This document shows positions 32,901 to 42,324 of a stretch of 64,000 nt of DNA, piece after piece. The stretch is taken from assembly GCF_040436345.1 (NCBI RefSeq), contig NC_133223.1:20981613-21045612 (forward strand), written 5' to 3'. Source of the DNA: Pagrus major. Lineage: Eukaryota; Chordata; Actinopteri; Spariformes; Sparidae. A model generated the notes under the pieces. It had not been told where the DNA came from, searched no databases, and saw only the letters and a program-made list of their open reading frames with translations. The position numbers and the translations under genes were made by a program. Every line of letters begins with the position of its first letter. Positions within the stretch are counted from its first letter, which is position 1.

Positions 32901-34061
32901 CCCAGGATTTAATATAAGCGTTGTTTTTAGATTTGCTAAAACCTGAGGTTACTGGTTTTCACCTCAGTAGATTACAAACAAAGTAGGAAGGATAAAACTT
33001 TTCACAGTGTCCAACTACTTTAGAGTCTGAATAGCAACATTGTCACATACTCAAGTTATTTATATGCTACACACATTTTTATAAGGACTTATGCAGTAGA
33101 AAGTCTTGATACAGTTTACATGATGGATTATTGCTCACTAACCTGGTTGGGTCTGTACCCTCCAATTTCACCAAGACATCATACAAATCCTGATCCAACT
33201 GCAAAAAGGAAAAGACAGGGAGCCATCAGAGATATTACACGTAGCACCAACAGCTTTATATAATTCACCCAAAATCTCGATTTGAACAACATAGTATGTT
33301 TACCCATTAAATTCCCATAATCCCAATTCATTGCTCTGGCACAATCATATACAGTATATTGTGTTTTGTGTTCCTCCTGCTCTGTAATATCAGAAAAGTC
33401 TGCTGAACCTAGTTTGCATCATCATGTCCAGATTTAGAGAGGCTCTCAAGCTAAGGCATAAATACAGGGGATAATCTCTGTGCAGTCTGCTAAAACCCAA
33501 TGTCCTACTTTTGTTTGACAGTGGGAAAAAATAAGAAATGGACTACAGTATATCAGAGTTTGCATCACGGTTCAAAAACAGTGCTGAAGGGCAGCACGAA
33601 GTTGACATTTCTAGATTCAATTGCAGCCCTTGGCGATGCAGTCAGAACTCGCACTATCTGATACATCACATCAATCTGTTCTGTCTGGTCTTTATCTAAA
33701 TTCAGCATTAATGGAGATCTATGCACGAGCCTCACCCGGCTGATTTCCTTGTGAAACTTCTCCTCGAAACCGGCCAAACTCTGGAAGGTGCTGACGTAAA
33801 ACCCAACACGACTAAAAATGGGAAAGAAGAGAGAGAGAGGCAGACAGACAGTATTGACTGGCTAGTTTAATATCCTGCAAGGGTAAATGTAGCACAGATG
33901 TAAGCGAGACGCAATTACAGCATCGATCCATCAACAGGAAAATCATTTTCACACACACATACACACACACCTGTTCCAGAGTGAAGGCAGCTCCTCTTGC
34001 AAGTCAATATTAATCTCCTCAAACACCTTCTGGGCTCGCTCTAACTCTTCCTCGGCCTGAA

Positions 34062-34117
<56 letters not shown>

Positions 34118-37100
34118 AATGTGTTGGCATGATGCATTAGGGCATGTTCATGAGAGTCTGTTTGATGAGATGCTGTGTGTGTGCCTTACATTTCCTGACA
34201 CTATGCTTCAACATGTCTGTCTTCAGTTTGCTTTGTTGTTGTCATTTTCCAGTCTGTTCTCACTGAATTACATCACTTCAGTGAACTTCGCCTAAACCTA
34301 ACCAAGTAGTTTGTTTTGCCTAACTCTAACTAAGAAGTTTATTTTGCATAAACCTAACCTAGGAGGTTTTTTGCCCAAGACCAACCACACTGTGAAGGTT
34401 TGAAAACATTAGTAACACTCTAAAAGTCATAGTATGTCTTACACTGCAAACTATTTGTCAACAAAAAGTCTATCCAGACGTTGTATACTACATATTGTTA
34501 CTAACTTGACCATAAAGCCTTTACTTTGAAAGTCTAACCAAACATTGCAAATAAAACATTAGTGCTAACTTGAGCATGGAGCCTTTCATGTGCAAAAGTG
34601 ACACTAGAGAGGTAAGTAGTGCCTCATAGTGGCTTAAGGTCACTGACCAACCTCGGAGTTGGGAGTGAGAACAAGTTGCATTTTTTATTTTGACGTCATT
34701 AGATATTCAACAGAAACAAGCGGCTGGGATCATGGTCAGAAAAAGAGAGCGATGACATGCAAAAACAAGTTCAAACTGAGGATTGCTCGGCTAAGAGGAC
34801 ACCCCTTATCATTGTTTCACAGTCGCCAGCACTTGTAGGAGGTGCAGTAAGACTATCACGTACCTGGCTCCTGGACAGACTGCTCTGGGCAACGTTGTGT
34901 GCAGACAAGATACCCTGAGCCCAGCCTGGGGTGGCCCTCTCTAATAAGGAGGAGGGCTGGAAGAGAGACAGAGAGAGAAGTCATATGTTAAATGCTGTGA
35001 AATTTGATACACGTTAATGCAACACGTTTTGTATTTTCTTTCACCTTGGTTATTTTTATGCCCCCGTCCTTTTTCTTGGTCTTGTGTGTGGTGGCATAGT
35101 TGTGCCTGGCGCTGTCGTAATCGACCAGCTTCCTGTCCCTCTTAGCTATACGTGCCTGGATGAAAGACAAGAGAACAGGTATTCAGTGTCTCCACCTGCA
35201 TGAAATGTCTCAGTTCTCTCGTCATCTCTTGAGCGAAAACTTGTTTTTCATTTAGCTTCCAGGTGCAGGTGATCTTATATCTTTCCAACAACCATTTTTC
35301 TGTTAAATAACTGAACTGAAATACAAATACAGTAGTGTGTGATCATTAAAAAAGCCTGGCTGCTGCTTCATAAACACTAGATCCTATTAAGTTTTGGTCA
35401 CGGCTGCTACGGGTCTCTATGATCACACAGCTCACCTTGATATCGGGGAACTGTCCCAGGTAAGTATCCATGGAGATGAGAGCATGATCGACCAACTTTT
35501 GGTGGTAATCAGTCCACAGCACATCACAGTCCTGCAGCATGGGTGAACACAACAGTGCAAAGACAATCACGAACACACAATATCAGAGATTAGATAAGGC
35601 AAACTGTATGCAGGGGTTGTTTTATGTTTCCTGGATGGAGTTCTCCATCACTTTAGAGCTCATTCCAGTAGCGCTGTTACTATTTGCTTGTGCGTAAATT
35701 AAGAATAAACTAAAACTGATTGCAGTATTTTTCTTGCAGCCAGCTCGTAGTTGGTTTGTAGATAAGACTCATTAATAAAAAAGTCATTCCGAAAGTAAAC
35801 TTTGTTGAGTCGGAGGAAAATTTAATGAGCTACTCAACATCTCTCACAAGAGACGCTAACGTATAATTTTAGCTGTCGAGAGGACAGTTAATCACACACG
35901 TGTACTCGAGGATAGCTGATGTGTTGCATAAGCATGTACACAATCACTCAATCAACTCATATACACTATAATAAAGTAGTTTTGACTTCTTCACACTCTC
36001 ACGCATGCATTTAATGTAAACACAATCATGTCAAGTGTTCCTGACCTCCACAACAGAGTCCACCTCGTTCTTGCCGTACCAGTCGGGCTCGTACATGTCA
36101 GCCAAACACGCCTGAACGTTCTTGGAGGACTCGTGCATGGCTGAGGAAGAACACACATTCTGCGTTACAATCAGTGGATATTTGCAGGTTGAGGTGTGTC
36201 ATTTTAACATGCATGATTGTGTGCCTTGGTACATGCACATCTGAATCTGTATGAGCGTGTGTGTGTGAGACACCTTTCACTGCCTCCAGGTATGCTCTGA
36301 GGTCCCTTTGCAGTTTGCTGCCTTCAGTCTGGAGGTGAAACATAAACAAGAGGCTCAGAACACAAAATCAAACACTGCGAGGAGCCAGTACATACGTCAG
36401 TCTCAGCAAATGCAAACCATGCCCAAAAACTCTTGTTAGCCACATTCCCCAGAGAGCCGCCTTATGTTGAGCTCAACTGTTATGCAGCAGTAGATTAATA
36501 GAATAACTGATTTCTTGGAAAATAAGTCATTTGACGCCGCCATGCAACATGACTGCTCTCACATATTGTTTGTTGAAGTTGATCACTCCCTCCTCGAATG
36601 CAACATCTTTGGTCTCATCGGCTTTGCCAAGCTTCTGGAGAACCTGTCAGTCAAACAAAAAACAACATCAGTGGCAATACCTAGGATATGTTAATACTTT
36701 TATGTTTTTGTTTTAAGTTTTCCCTTTATGTGAAAATATGCCGCAGTCTTGGCCAGGCCTCCCCTGTAAAAGAGATTTGAAGCTCAGCGGGAATATTCAG
36801 CTTCAGAATCCATCAGCGTCTCCATTTCATACAAAAAACTCAGAGTTTCTGGTGTATGCAAGAATATTATGTCACATTTTTATAGATTATGTGAACACCT
36901 ACACCCCTCACCCCTCAAGACATCTTGGAGCAGTCTACTATTCGGAAGGCCAACAGGATCCTATCTGACCCGTCCCATGTGTTGAACTTATTAATGGACA
37001 GCTTCTGCAGAGCAGACAGAAGAGGTGGCTCAGTTCCAAGATAAGAGCAGGCTCCGCCTATCGCTGTTTGTTTGTAACCATGTAAGTGAGTTATATCGCT

Positions 37101-38846
37101 GGATGTGTGTATATCTGTATGAAGATGTGTATGTTCTGGGAAATATGCTTGACTTTGTGCATTTTAATAGTGTGAAAGACTTGTTTTTATCTCACATGCT
37201 CTCATGTGTTTTTACTGTAATGTTTTGTCTGATGCAGCAGCTCCCTTAACCCAAGACAATAAAGCAACCTTAACCCTGTTAAACATGTATTCTGGAGCGC
37301 ACCACAAGCCTGATCCAACTCAATGTACTCACTGTCTCATGCTTCCTGTCCCGCGGGTCTATTCTGAATTTGAAAAATCTGCCTTTAGTTTTTTGATTTA
37401 TCTACAAAACATTCTCAAGATCGACACTCTCACTACCCCTGGAGAAATCAAGGTGTTGATCTCCAACATCTTCACTTCAGTGCGCAGTTGTTTTCACACA
37501 GTGCTATTCTTTTGAAATGTTAAAGCTCTGCATGGAATTTCCCAGAATAATGAAGGTTACATTAAAAAGTAAGGTTTGCAATAAATTTTGTTCAAAACAG
37601 AAGACAGAACGTGTTCCCTAAACGTCACTTCACATGTGGACATTCACCTGTTTTCTTGTCTTGATCGCTCGCTGTCTTCTAACTTTAAAGGGGCATTACG
37701 CAGTTTAGGAGAAGAAATTCAAACTCAAAATTTTAATATTTACAATATTAATGAAGTAATAATACAAAATCGGGTATATCTTTTTTTTCCTCCATAACTG
37801 AATAAACAAGCTGTTCTCAGAGGATAACAGGAACACTGTTTGAAGCTAGAAAGGTGGCAGGGTCCGCCACATGTTAACAAAGTGAACCAATATGAAACTG
37901 TGTAGTCCTTTAAGGTCAGTTTGTTTATTCAGTTTGTTTATTTAGTCTGTTCTCTTCTAATTAAAATGTCTCCCCAGAAACTACATAGTTTAAGTTAAGC
38001 ATGTTTTCTTTGCATTGATACTAAGAATGCTGTTTAATGTCATTATAAGTAAATAAATAACATAAATAAACCACACTGACAGTATACAATAATGCTTGTG
38101 TGCATTATAGGCTGTACATAAATGCCACGGGACCTTATACACATGACATTCTCACACACTGGGTTCATAGTGGTAACATTAACCGTTTTCTCTCTTAAGC
38201 CCCACAGCACATGATGCATTATGGCAGACAAATAGCGCCCCCTGCCAGTTACTCAGCGCACGACGTGCAGGTGCATGAACGCATAGAGTAGGCCTCACAT
38301 CTACCACATATACATACTGCAGCATGGGTGATCATTATCATCACAGTGGCAGTAAAATGCAAAAGGGCCTTCCTGCAGTCACCATCTGTCTGACGAAGTC
38401 TGACTGAGACACCAGGTTATTGATTCAAAACGCCTGACACGCATCAGTCCCGGGGCTCAGAGGTGACAGATGAAATCATGAGGCCCGTACAGTAAATCTC
38501 ACTGCAATATGAACGTGCCCGCTGTGTGACATTGACTCCAGGGGTGGGGGTGAGGTATCTGAAGTGGACAATCCCCCAAACTCATCACCCCCGTCCGTGT
38601 TGTGGCGATGTCGTGATGCGACACTGCGCCTCGGTGGATGGATGGATGGATGGATGGATGGACGGTGGAGGCTGCGGCATCAGCGGCTCGTAAGGCCTGA
38701 ATAATCATCTCCCCCCACCATCACCACCACACGTCAACATGTTAGCGAGCAGCTCTTACCTTCTCCTGGGCTCTCGTTAGTTTTTTCTGAACGTTGCTGG
38801 CCACTTTCCCCGCAGTCAGCCCCTTCCCCAAATTCAACTCAGCCAT
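22100..38846 (-). CDS. bin1: Bridging integrator 1 (amphiphysin II), 19 coding exons
   Basis: Nineteen exons with consensus splice sites join in one frame into 656 residues. Residues 1-260 are the N-BAR domain, starting [20 protein letters not shown] and including [10 protein letters not shown] and [16 protein letters not shown]. Residues 176-206 are the neuronal-type exon 7. Residues 280-344 are Pro-rich ([14 protein letters not shown], then ISVTSPTE). Residues 345-379 hold a clathrin-box-like LLDMDLDSF and a WDSW motif. Residues 380-589 form a long acidic and alanine-rich linker not present in the human form. Residues 590-656 are the SH3 domain ([20 protein letters not shown] to [11 protein letters not shown]). 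The ITAGK/LTAGK start separates it from amphiphysin I and Bin2. The known family role is to sense and bend membranes, recruit dynamin and clathrin adaptors, and shape T-tubules. Which teleost duplicate this is remains open. The muscle phosphoinositide-binding exon was not seen. Confidence 0.95.
22206..22225. repeat. (CA)n beside the bin1 exon 19 acceptor
   Basis: Ten CA units. On the bin1 strand this is a TG run directly before the 3' splice site. Confidence 0.9.
22257..22495. mobile_element. hAT-like fish repeat fragment in a bin1 intron
   Basis: It begins AGGGCTGCAACTGACAGTTA and continues ATCATTTGGTCTACAAAATG, the same family as 14035-14705. The right end is truncated. Confidence 0.65.
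22515..22616 (-). CDS. bin1: bin1 coding exon 18 (start of SH3)
   Basis: It encodes residues 590-623, [20 protein letters not shown] to FDNPDEQ. It has the ALYDY-type signature (MHDYAA) and the acidic RT-loop of amphiphysin SH3 domains, which binds dynamin. Confidence 0.96.
22711..22845 (-). CDS. bin1: bin1 coding exon 17 (Ala/Pro repeats, then SH3 lead-in)
   Basis: It encodes residues 545-589. The first 24 residues are [15 protein letters not shown] repeats from a 15-bp tandem repeat on the DNA (ACCTGCAGCAGCAGC units). The end, EMPTGFLFK, matches the conserved PPGFMFK or PPGFLYK that precedes the SH3 domain in this family. Confidence 0.93.
23225..23490 (+). mobile_element. Retroposon-like 3' tail in a bin1 intron
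   Basis: T-rich DNA with repeated TTTGCACTGTTTTATTATC units is followed by GACATTAAACACTTTGAATC and a TTGAATCTT end. Repeated GAATCTT ends of this kind mark LINE/SINE 3' ends in fish. No ORF is present. Confidence 0.45.
23916..23999 (-). CDS. bin1: bin1 coding exon 16 (polyalanine/polyglutamate)
   Basis: It encodes residues 517-544: GES, six Ala, Pro, five Glu, Pro, nine Ala, TEE. The Ala runs come from GCA repeats. Splice sites are CTGCCAG and GTGAGC, and both ends are phase 0, so the exon can be skipped without a frame change. Confidence 0.88.
24564..24974 (-). CDS. bin1: bin1 coding exon 15 (acidic Trp repeats)
   Basis: It encodes residues 380-516 between a CCCCTCAG acceptor and a GTAATC donor, both phase 0. 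It starts [20 protein letters not shown]. Four units of about 20 residues follow, two of them nearly identical ([16 protein letters not shown] twice), then degenerate copies with RVGDDDES and GWDDDESKP. The end is Ala/Pro/Glu/Thr-rich ([20 protein letters not shown]). Coding status rests on the open frame of 137 codons, matched phases and good splice sites. No counterpart in human BIN1 is known to me. Confidence 0.85.
24721..24960 (-). repeat. 60-bp coding minisatellite in bin1 exon 15
   Basis: Four units with periods 60, 60 and 57 bases. Units 24841-24900 and 24901-24960 share the same first 33 bases. The neighbouring units have drifted but keep the GTCATAG and ATCATCC blocks. Periods are multiples of three, so the reading frame is kept. 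Confidence 0.85.
24975..27690. other. bin1: bin1 intron 14
   Basis: No further exon is recognised. A purine- and GGG-rich stretch lies at about 25000-25330, and a (CAT)n tract at 26423-26470. The stop-free frames seen are not protein-like. Confidence 0.5.
26423..26470. repeat. (CAT)n microsatellite
   Basis: Imperfect CAT/ATC trinucleotides for about 48 bases, broken once by ACC and once by AAT. Confidence 0.9.
27691..27711 (-). CDS. bin1: bin1 coding micro-exon 14 (WDSW)
   Basis: A 21-base exon between TTTTCCACAG and GTAAGC encodes PANWDSW, residues 373-379. It aligns with the SIPWDLWE clathrin-binding motif of human BIN1. It is phase 0 on both sides, so it can be included or skipped. Confidence 0.8.
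28140..28650 (+). pseudogene. Remnant of a hAT-type transposon with a BED zinc-finger-like frame
   Basis: An open frame at about 28229-28499 reads [15 protein letters not shown], then SDVQQTTVI and CKKTVTSKG. This resembles the BED-type N-terminus of fish hAT transposases (aromatic WKWF, paired Cys, then TTNL and His). One cysteine of the pair and the downstream TTNL..HL..H block are damaged, so it is not functional. The unit seems to end near CATATAGTCAACCCCTACTG. It sits in bin1 intron 13, antisense to bin1. Confidence 0.5.
29293..29376 (-). CDS. bin1: bin1 coding exon 13 (clathrin-box-like motif)
   Basis: It encodes residues 345-372, [20 protein letters not shown] to [14 protein letters not shown] lines up with the LLDLDFDP clathrin/AP2 site of mammalian BIN1. 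It is phase 0 on both sides. Confidence 0.92.
29452..29471. repeat. Short (GAATA)n tract
   Basis: Four GAATA units within a bin1 intron. Confidence 0.8.
29589..29714 (-). CDS. bin1: bin1 coding exon 12 (Pro-rich and FEDxF-like region)
   Basis: It encodes residues 303-344, [20 protein letters not shown] to VTSPTE. This is equivalent to [35 protein letters not shown] of the family. Here [20 protein letters not shown] replaces the FEDTF segment. Confidence 0.94.
29863..29932 (-). CDS. bin1: bin1 coding exon 11 (linker)
   Basis: It encodes residues 279-302, [20 protein letters not shown] ending SPSK. It completes a Ser codon split with exon 10. The acceptor is CACACAG and the donor is GTGAAC. 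Confidence 0.88.
30395..30815 (-). mobile_element. Fish interspersed repeat, reverse copy
   Basis: T-rich DNA ending GTCTTGCATTTGGGTCCC and AATCCATAACAG. It is the reverse complement, in outline, of the element at 58185-58580, which starts AGAGGAGGACCCAAAAGCAG and ends ACCATGACAG. The long plus-strand frames here are not genes. Confidence 0.5.
33143..33198 (-). CDS. bin1: bin1 coding exon 10 (end of BAR region)
   Basis: It encodes residues 261-278 plus two bases: [18 protein letters not shown]. It matches LNQNLNDVLVGLEKQ of human BIN1 but lacks the following SNTFTVKAQP segment. Confidence 0.93.
33736..33811 (-). CDS. bin1: bin1 coding exon 9
   Basis: It encodes the last base of Ser235 to Arg260: [20 protein letters not shown] to EISR, the last helix of the BAR domain. 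The acceptor is TTTTTAG and the donor is GTGAGG. Confidence 0.96.
33951..34117 (-). promoter_or_regulatory. bin1: UG repeats on both sides of bin1 exon 8
   Basis: On the bin1 strand the donor of exon 8 reads straight into GTGTGTGTGTATGTGTGTGT (33951-33970). The acceptor is preceded by about 57 bases of TG/CG repeat (34061-34117) and TTTCAG, with no ordinary polypyrimidine tract. UG repeats are known binding sites for CELF proteins and TDP-43. Regulation here is an inference. Confidence 0.5.
33971..34056 (-). CDS. bin1: bin1 coding exon 8
   Basis: It encodes residues 207-234 plus two bases of Ser235: [20 protein letters not shown] to LPSLWN. It is part of the BAR coiled coil. At 86 bases it is not a multiple of three, so skipping it would shift the frame. 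Confidence 0.96.
34245..34680. mobile_element. Fish repeat with TTCTCACT ends
   Basis: It begins GTCTGTTCTCACTGAATTAC and ends AGTTGGGAGTGAGAACAAGT. CCTAAACCTAACCAAG-like words lie inside. A related copy lies at 53016-53415 with ends GTTCTCACTCCCAAC and GGGAGTGAGAATGG. Confidence 0.5.
34864..34956 (-). CDS. bin1: bin1 coding exon 7 (neuronal-type BAR insert)
   Basis: It encodes residues 176-206, [20 protein letters not shown] to LSRSQ. It is 31 residues long, like human exon 7 (PVSLLEKAAPQWCQGKLQ..), which is alternatively spliced and used mainly in brain. It is phase 0 on both sides and can be skipped in frame. Confidence 0.94.
35045..35155 (-). CDS. bin1: bin1 coding exon 6
   Basis: It encodes residues 139-175: [20 protein letters not shown] to [15 protein letters not shown] is the most conserved signature of amphiphysin-type BAR domains. 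It is one codon longer than the human exon. Confidence 0.97.
35436..35531 (-). CDS. bin1: bin1 coding exon 5
   Basis: It encodes residues 107-138: [20 protein letters not shown] to GQFPDIK. The acceptor is ATGCTGCAG and the donor is GTGAGC. Confidence 0.97.
36046..36140 (-). CDS. bin1: bin1 coding exon 4
   Basis: It encodes the end of Ala75 to Glu106: [20 protein letters not shown] to DSVVE. It contains the conserved YEPDWYG. It is phase 1 at the start and phase 0 at the end. Confidence 0.96.
36274..36328 (-). CDS. bin1: bin1 coding exon 3
   Basis: It encodes residues 57-74 plus one base: [18 protein letters not shown]. The splice to exon 4 makes KAMHESS, as in human KAMHEAS. Confidence 0.96.
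36563..36643 (-). CDS. bin1: bin1 coding exon 2
   Basis: It encodes residues 30-56: [20 protein letters not shown] to FNKQY. It is 81 bases, identical in length to the mammalian exon 2. Confidence 0.97.
36905..37265 (+). pseudogene. LINE reverse-transcriptase 3' remnant
   Basis: One frame at about 36915-37035 reads [20 protein letters not shown] then [11 protein letters not shown] and a stop. This resembles the extreme C-terminus of L2/CR1-type retrotransposon proteins (xxIxxDPSHPL..SGRRYRVP). It is followed by GTATATCTGTATG-type 3' DNA and GACAATAAAGC. It lies in bin1 intron 1, antisense to bin1. The family is uncertain. Confidence 0.35.
38634..38664. repeat. (GGAT)n microsatellite
   Basis: About seven GGAT units close to the bin1 exon 1 donor, on the intron side. 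Confidence 0.9.
38760..38846 (-). CDS. bin1: bin1 coding exon 1
   Basis: It encodes residues 1-29: [20 protein letters not shown] to TRAQEK, the N-terminal amphipathic helix of the N-BAR domain. The ATG at 38846-38844 has a good context (CAAGATGG) and lines up with the human start. The donor is GTAAGAG. Confidence 0.96.
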
Positions 38847-39150
38847 CTTGTAGCGTAGATCGGTTCTTTGGATGCGGGGAGAGAGGAAATAAGAGCAATA
38901 ACGATCGGGTGGACCGCTACGGCGAGCGTTGAGGCAAATTCATCAATGTCCAGTGGAGAAAATGATGGCGATAATAAACGTGATGTTGTGATGTATCTCT
39001 AGGAGGATGTGTGCGTGCAGAAAGCTAAGCGCTATTCTCAAATATTGAGCTGCTGTGTGCGCGTCCGTGACAGAGGAGGATGCTGTCAGAGATGCTCTTA
39101 AAGGCGCAGATGCTGCTGCGCGTCCACACACGAGACTCAACGCACGAGAT
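38847..39150 (-). promoter_or_regulatory. bin1: Probable bin1 5' leader and promoter
   Basis: This is GC- and CpG-richer DNA directly upstream of the bin1 start codon, including AACGATCGGGTGGACCGC and GCGCGTCC-type blocks, and falls back to AT-rich DNA after about 39150. No TATA box is evident. The start of transcription is not placed. Confidence 0.45.
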
Positions 39151-39814
39151 TGTAAATTAACTGGCTAAGCTTCAATATGAACAAAATGTACCACTGAAGG
39201 AGAAAATTCTGCACTAGTTTTTTTTTTAAATAAATTAAAAAAAGCTTTTTTTTAATCTCAGTAATTTCATTTTTATTTATTTTTTTTAACTATAAAATCA
39301 GTTTCAGACTCTTCAGGCCATGAAGTCAAGTATTACATGTGTATTATATGTTGAATCTATGGTAAATAAATATCCTGGCATTCACAAACAACCAAAACGT
39401 CATAGCAAACAGTGTTAAGAAAACGCTAGGCCTAGATGTATTAACGCTTCAGGCACCATCTGTCTCAGGCTGATATTATGTCCTTACGTAACCAACAACA
39501 ACAACCTGGTCATCAGCCACAGAGTATCACTGAAGAGCAGCTCAGCAGTCAAGGAAAACACTTGTAAACACGAGTGAAGACTCCCAATCTCACAAAAAAT
39601 GAATGTTTTCTGTGAGTGATGAGCCCGGCCTGTGTCCAAAATCAACATTTTGTGTTAACTGTTAAAAAGAGCCATCAATTTGTCCCTTATGATCATGTTT
39701 GGGCTGTAATGGACTACATGTAATTGGGATTACATCATCAGAATACAAAATTTAGTAACTTTAATCAGCCTCGGTTTGTTCATGAAAAGTGTGTTATTGT
39801 TTTTGCTCTTGATG

Positions 39815-39935
39815 TTAGAGGTGGGAATCACAGTTTCACTTATGATTCGATACGATTCACGATACGTTGCCCGCGATAACGGCGATTCGGGGATGATCGA
39901 TGCGTTTCGAGACAATCATCCAACTGTACATCACG
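39815..39935. mobile_element. Fish repeat with ACGATACGATT-type core
   Basis: GAGGTGGGAATCACAG is followed by TACGATTCACGATACG, typical of a widespread fish repeat with terminal GGTGGGAATC. Confidence 0.45.
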
Positions 39936-40299
39936 ACATCTGTCTAACTGAAGAATACAAAATACTCCCGTCACAGCCCGGCTCAAGGGAAGGACAACAA
40001 AGATTTATTCAACGCAAACATACGTCAATAAATAACAATATAAAGTATGTACATCTGTAACGTCAGTAGTGTTTGTAGTATGTATGAGTGACAAAGAAAA
40101 TGAACAAAGGGAAAACTTCACCCGAACTAACAAACCATACACCCTAAATGAGAGAGAGAGAACTGGCTGAATCCTCCAGCTTATGTAGCTGAGGAGCTGC
40201 AATCACAGGTGGTAAATAAGTGCACTTCCTGCTTCCCTCCTAATAGGGAAAGACAGCCCAAAACAGGAAGTCAGGTGGCTGTGGGCTGTCACACTCCTT

Positions 40300-40440
40300 A
40301 ACATTTACATTTAGCAGACGCTTTTGTCCAAAGCGACTCACAGTAAATCATACATTCATACACTGATGGCGGTGGCACCATGCAAGGTGCCGACCAGCAC
40401 ATCAGGAGCAGTTTGGGATTCAGTCCAAATCCCAGGTCTG
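40300..40440 (-). mobile_element. SINE-like core, reverse of the tail at 447
   Basis: TTACATTTAGCAGACGCTTT and CCAAAGCGACTCACAGTAAA form the reverse complement of the tail at 447-494. The sequence GGTGGCACCATGCAAGGTGC follows, as in longer fish copies. Confidence 0.55.
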
Positions 40441-41929
40441 TAACAATTTGTCAGATGTAATGTAGCTGCTAACTACAGACAAATCTCACTACGTCATCAC
40501 AATGTTATGTGTTGAAAACGTGTATCTTGAAGTAAACATGTATGTAACGCTGTGATCGTACCCTCTCACTGAAGCTACATAGTGCAGAAACAAGTGATGG
40601 GAGGCGCAGTGGCTGAGACAGAGACACCATTCACCCTGTTACAAGACACTGTAGCATCAACATGAGTTTAAAGCTGCTATTTTAAAGTAAAAAAAATTAC
40701 ATAACGTTGCTTTAAAAGGCAAATTGCAGAAATGATGTATTTATTCGCCTCATTGTAGTGTCAGTTTCACAGCATTTGACTTGAACTGAAATGAAAAAAT
40801 ATATTAAAAGGTGCATATAGTCTTAGCTTAGTGCCTGTTTATCACACAACATGTCTATATCATCATTCCAGTGTAAACTAGCCATAAACGGGCAAAGGGC
40901 CGAGCAGCTCTGGAGTCAAAATGTTAAAAGGAAGGATACAAGCGCTTTACATTCAATCTGTGTCTTTTACATTTACAGAAGTTTACACCACAAGAAGTCA
41001 TGAAGTGACTAAAATTTATGGGGGGATCTCTTAAGAGCACCTGCAGGTTTTTTAACAAAATAAGTAATCAGACCCAACTCCTCTCATGCCACAGGGAGCT
41101 GATGTGCTCTCCGGGAGATGGCGCTATTGGCCCATATCACACCCACAGACACCAAACAGCAGCCTTTCTACTTTTACTCTTTTCTTTTCATTTGGCTGTT
41201 TTTTGTTTTTTTTCATAAATCTGACGAAGGCTCCGCAGACGGATAAAGTGGGAGTCTGTAACATCATCACACAGTCCGAGCTGTTCTGAGTGGCAGCCTC
41301 ACAGTGACCTGAACACAACCCACAAGTTGGCTTTCCATTTTTATCCTGCTGCTCCTGACGCACAACAACCCATACAACACTCTAAAAATATAATCGCTTT
41401 GGTGTTTTTTTGTTTTGTTTTTGTTTGTTTGTGTTAATGATAGAAATACATCTCCAGCTCTTTATTGACACAGGTGGCTGCTGCCGGGCTGAGAGCTCTC
41501 CAAGGTGCTGAACTGTAACACAGACTGGGTGCTGAGGAGAGGTGAGCAACAAAAAGCTCTCTTGTGTTGCCATCACACTGGATGCAATTATATCTCTGCG
41601 CGTTGGAGATCGAGCCCGGGGGGGTGATTACAAGTCCTTTAAATGTATAAAACCATCTTTTTACACATATATTTCCTTTCTACCTCCCCTCGTCCCTTCA
41701 TCCCCGACAACAACAACATTTGGCCACGAGTCACCAAGCCCGCACATTCACATGAATGGCTCCTCTCTCTCTCTCTGTCTCTGCACCCCCCTCCCTCCCC
41801 TCTCCCGCTGCGGGAATGGTTTAACCCGTTATCCACAGTAGCGCGACACACAGAGAGCACAAAGGAAGCGCATACACCGCTCGTCCAGGGTGAGGACACA
41901 GTGGAGCTAGCATGATGTAAACATGGAAT

Positions 41930-42324
41930 AGACGAGCGCAAGAGACGCGTTTCCATTTCCCCCTCCTTCGCCTCGCTGCTGTTGCTCCTGCTCCATTATC
42001 GGTGTTCAATATTACATGAGCTGCCCGGCTCTCCGTCTGGACACCGCGCGGCGGGGCTGCGAGTGAGAAATTGAAGAGGGGAAGAGGAGTTGAGCATTGT
42101 TTCCTCTTTTCTTCTTCTTCTTCTTCTTCTTCTTCTTCTTCTTCTTCTTCTTCTTCTTCTTCTTCTTCTCCTTGGAGTTGCACCGAGAACACAATGTTTG
42201 GGTTTTCACGCTAGCCGACAAAAGACAAAAGAGGGAGAGACTCTTCTCGTCTCCGTGCCTCTCCTCTCTTGGACTCGAGGGGTGACAAAAGGAAAGACTG
42301 GAGCTGATATGTTGCGTTTCTGAG
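41930..42324 (+). promoter_or_regulatory. tmem198: Candidate tmem198 promoter and non-coding first exon
   Basis: This is a GC-richer island (GACACCGCGCGGCGGGGC near 42040) in AT-rich DNA, with a (CTT)n run and then TTTCTGAG|GTGAGTGAG, a strong donor site at 42324/42325. The next plus-strand acceptor joined to a recognisable protein is at 62089. The pairing is an inference: no transcript was available, and a different gene or start is possible. Confidence 0.35.
42100..42174. repeat. (CTT)n homopyrimidine run
   Basis: About 20 uninterrupted CTT units (42111-42169) inside a longer pure pyrimidine stretch. It lies inside the candidate first exon or promoter of tmem198. Confidence 0.93.

Larger units (their letters stand above)
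39151..41900. other. Region between bin1 and the candidate tmem198 promoter
   Basis: No gene is recognised. It holds a GATTCGATACGATTCACGATACG repeat at about 39815-39935, a SINE-type core at about 40300-40345, and AT-rich DNA. The frames present are short and not protein-like. Confidence 0.5.
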
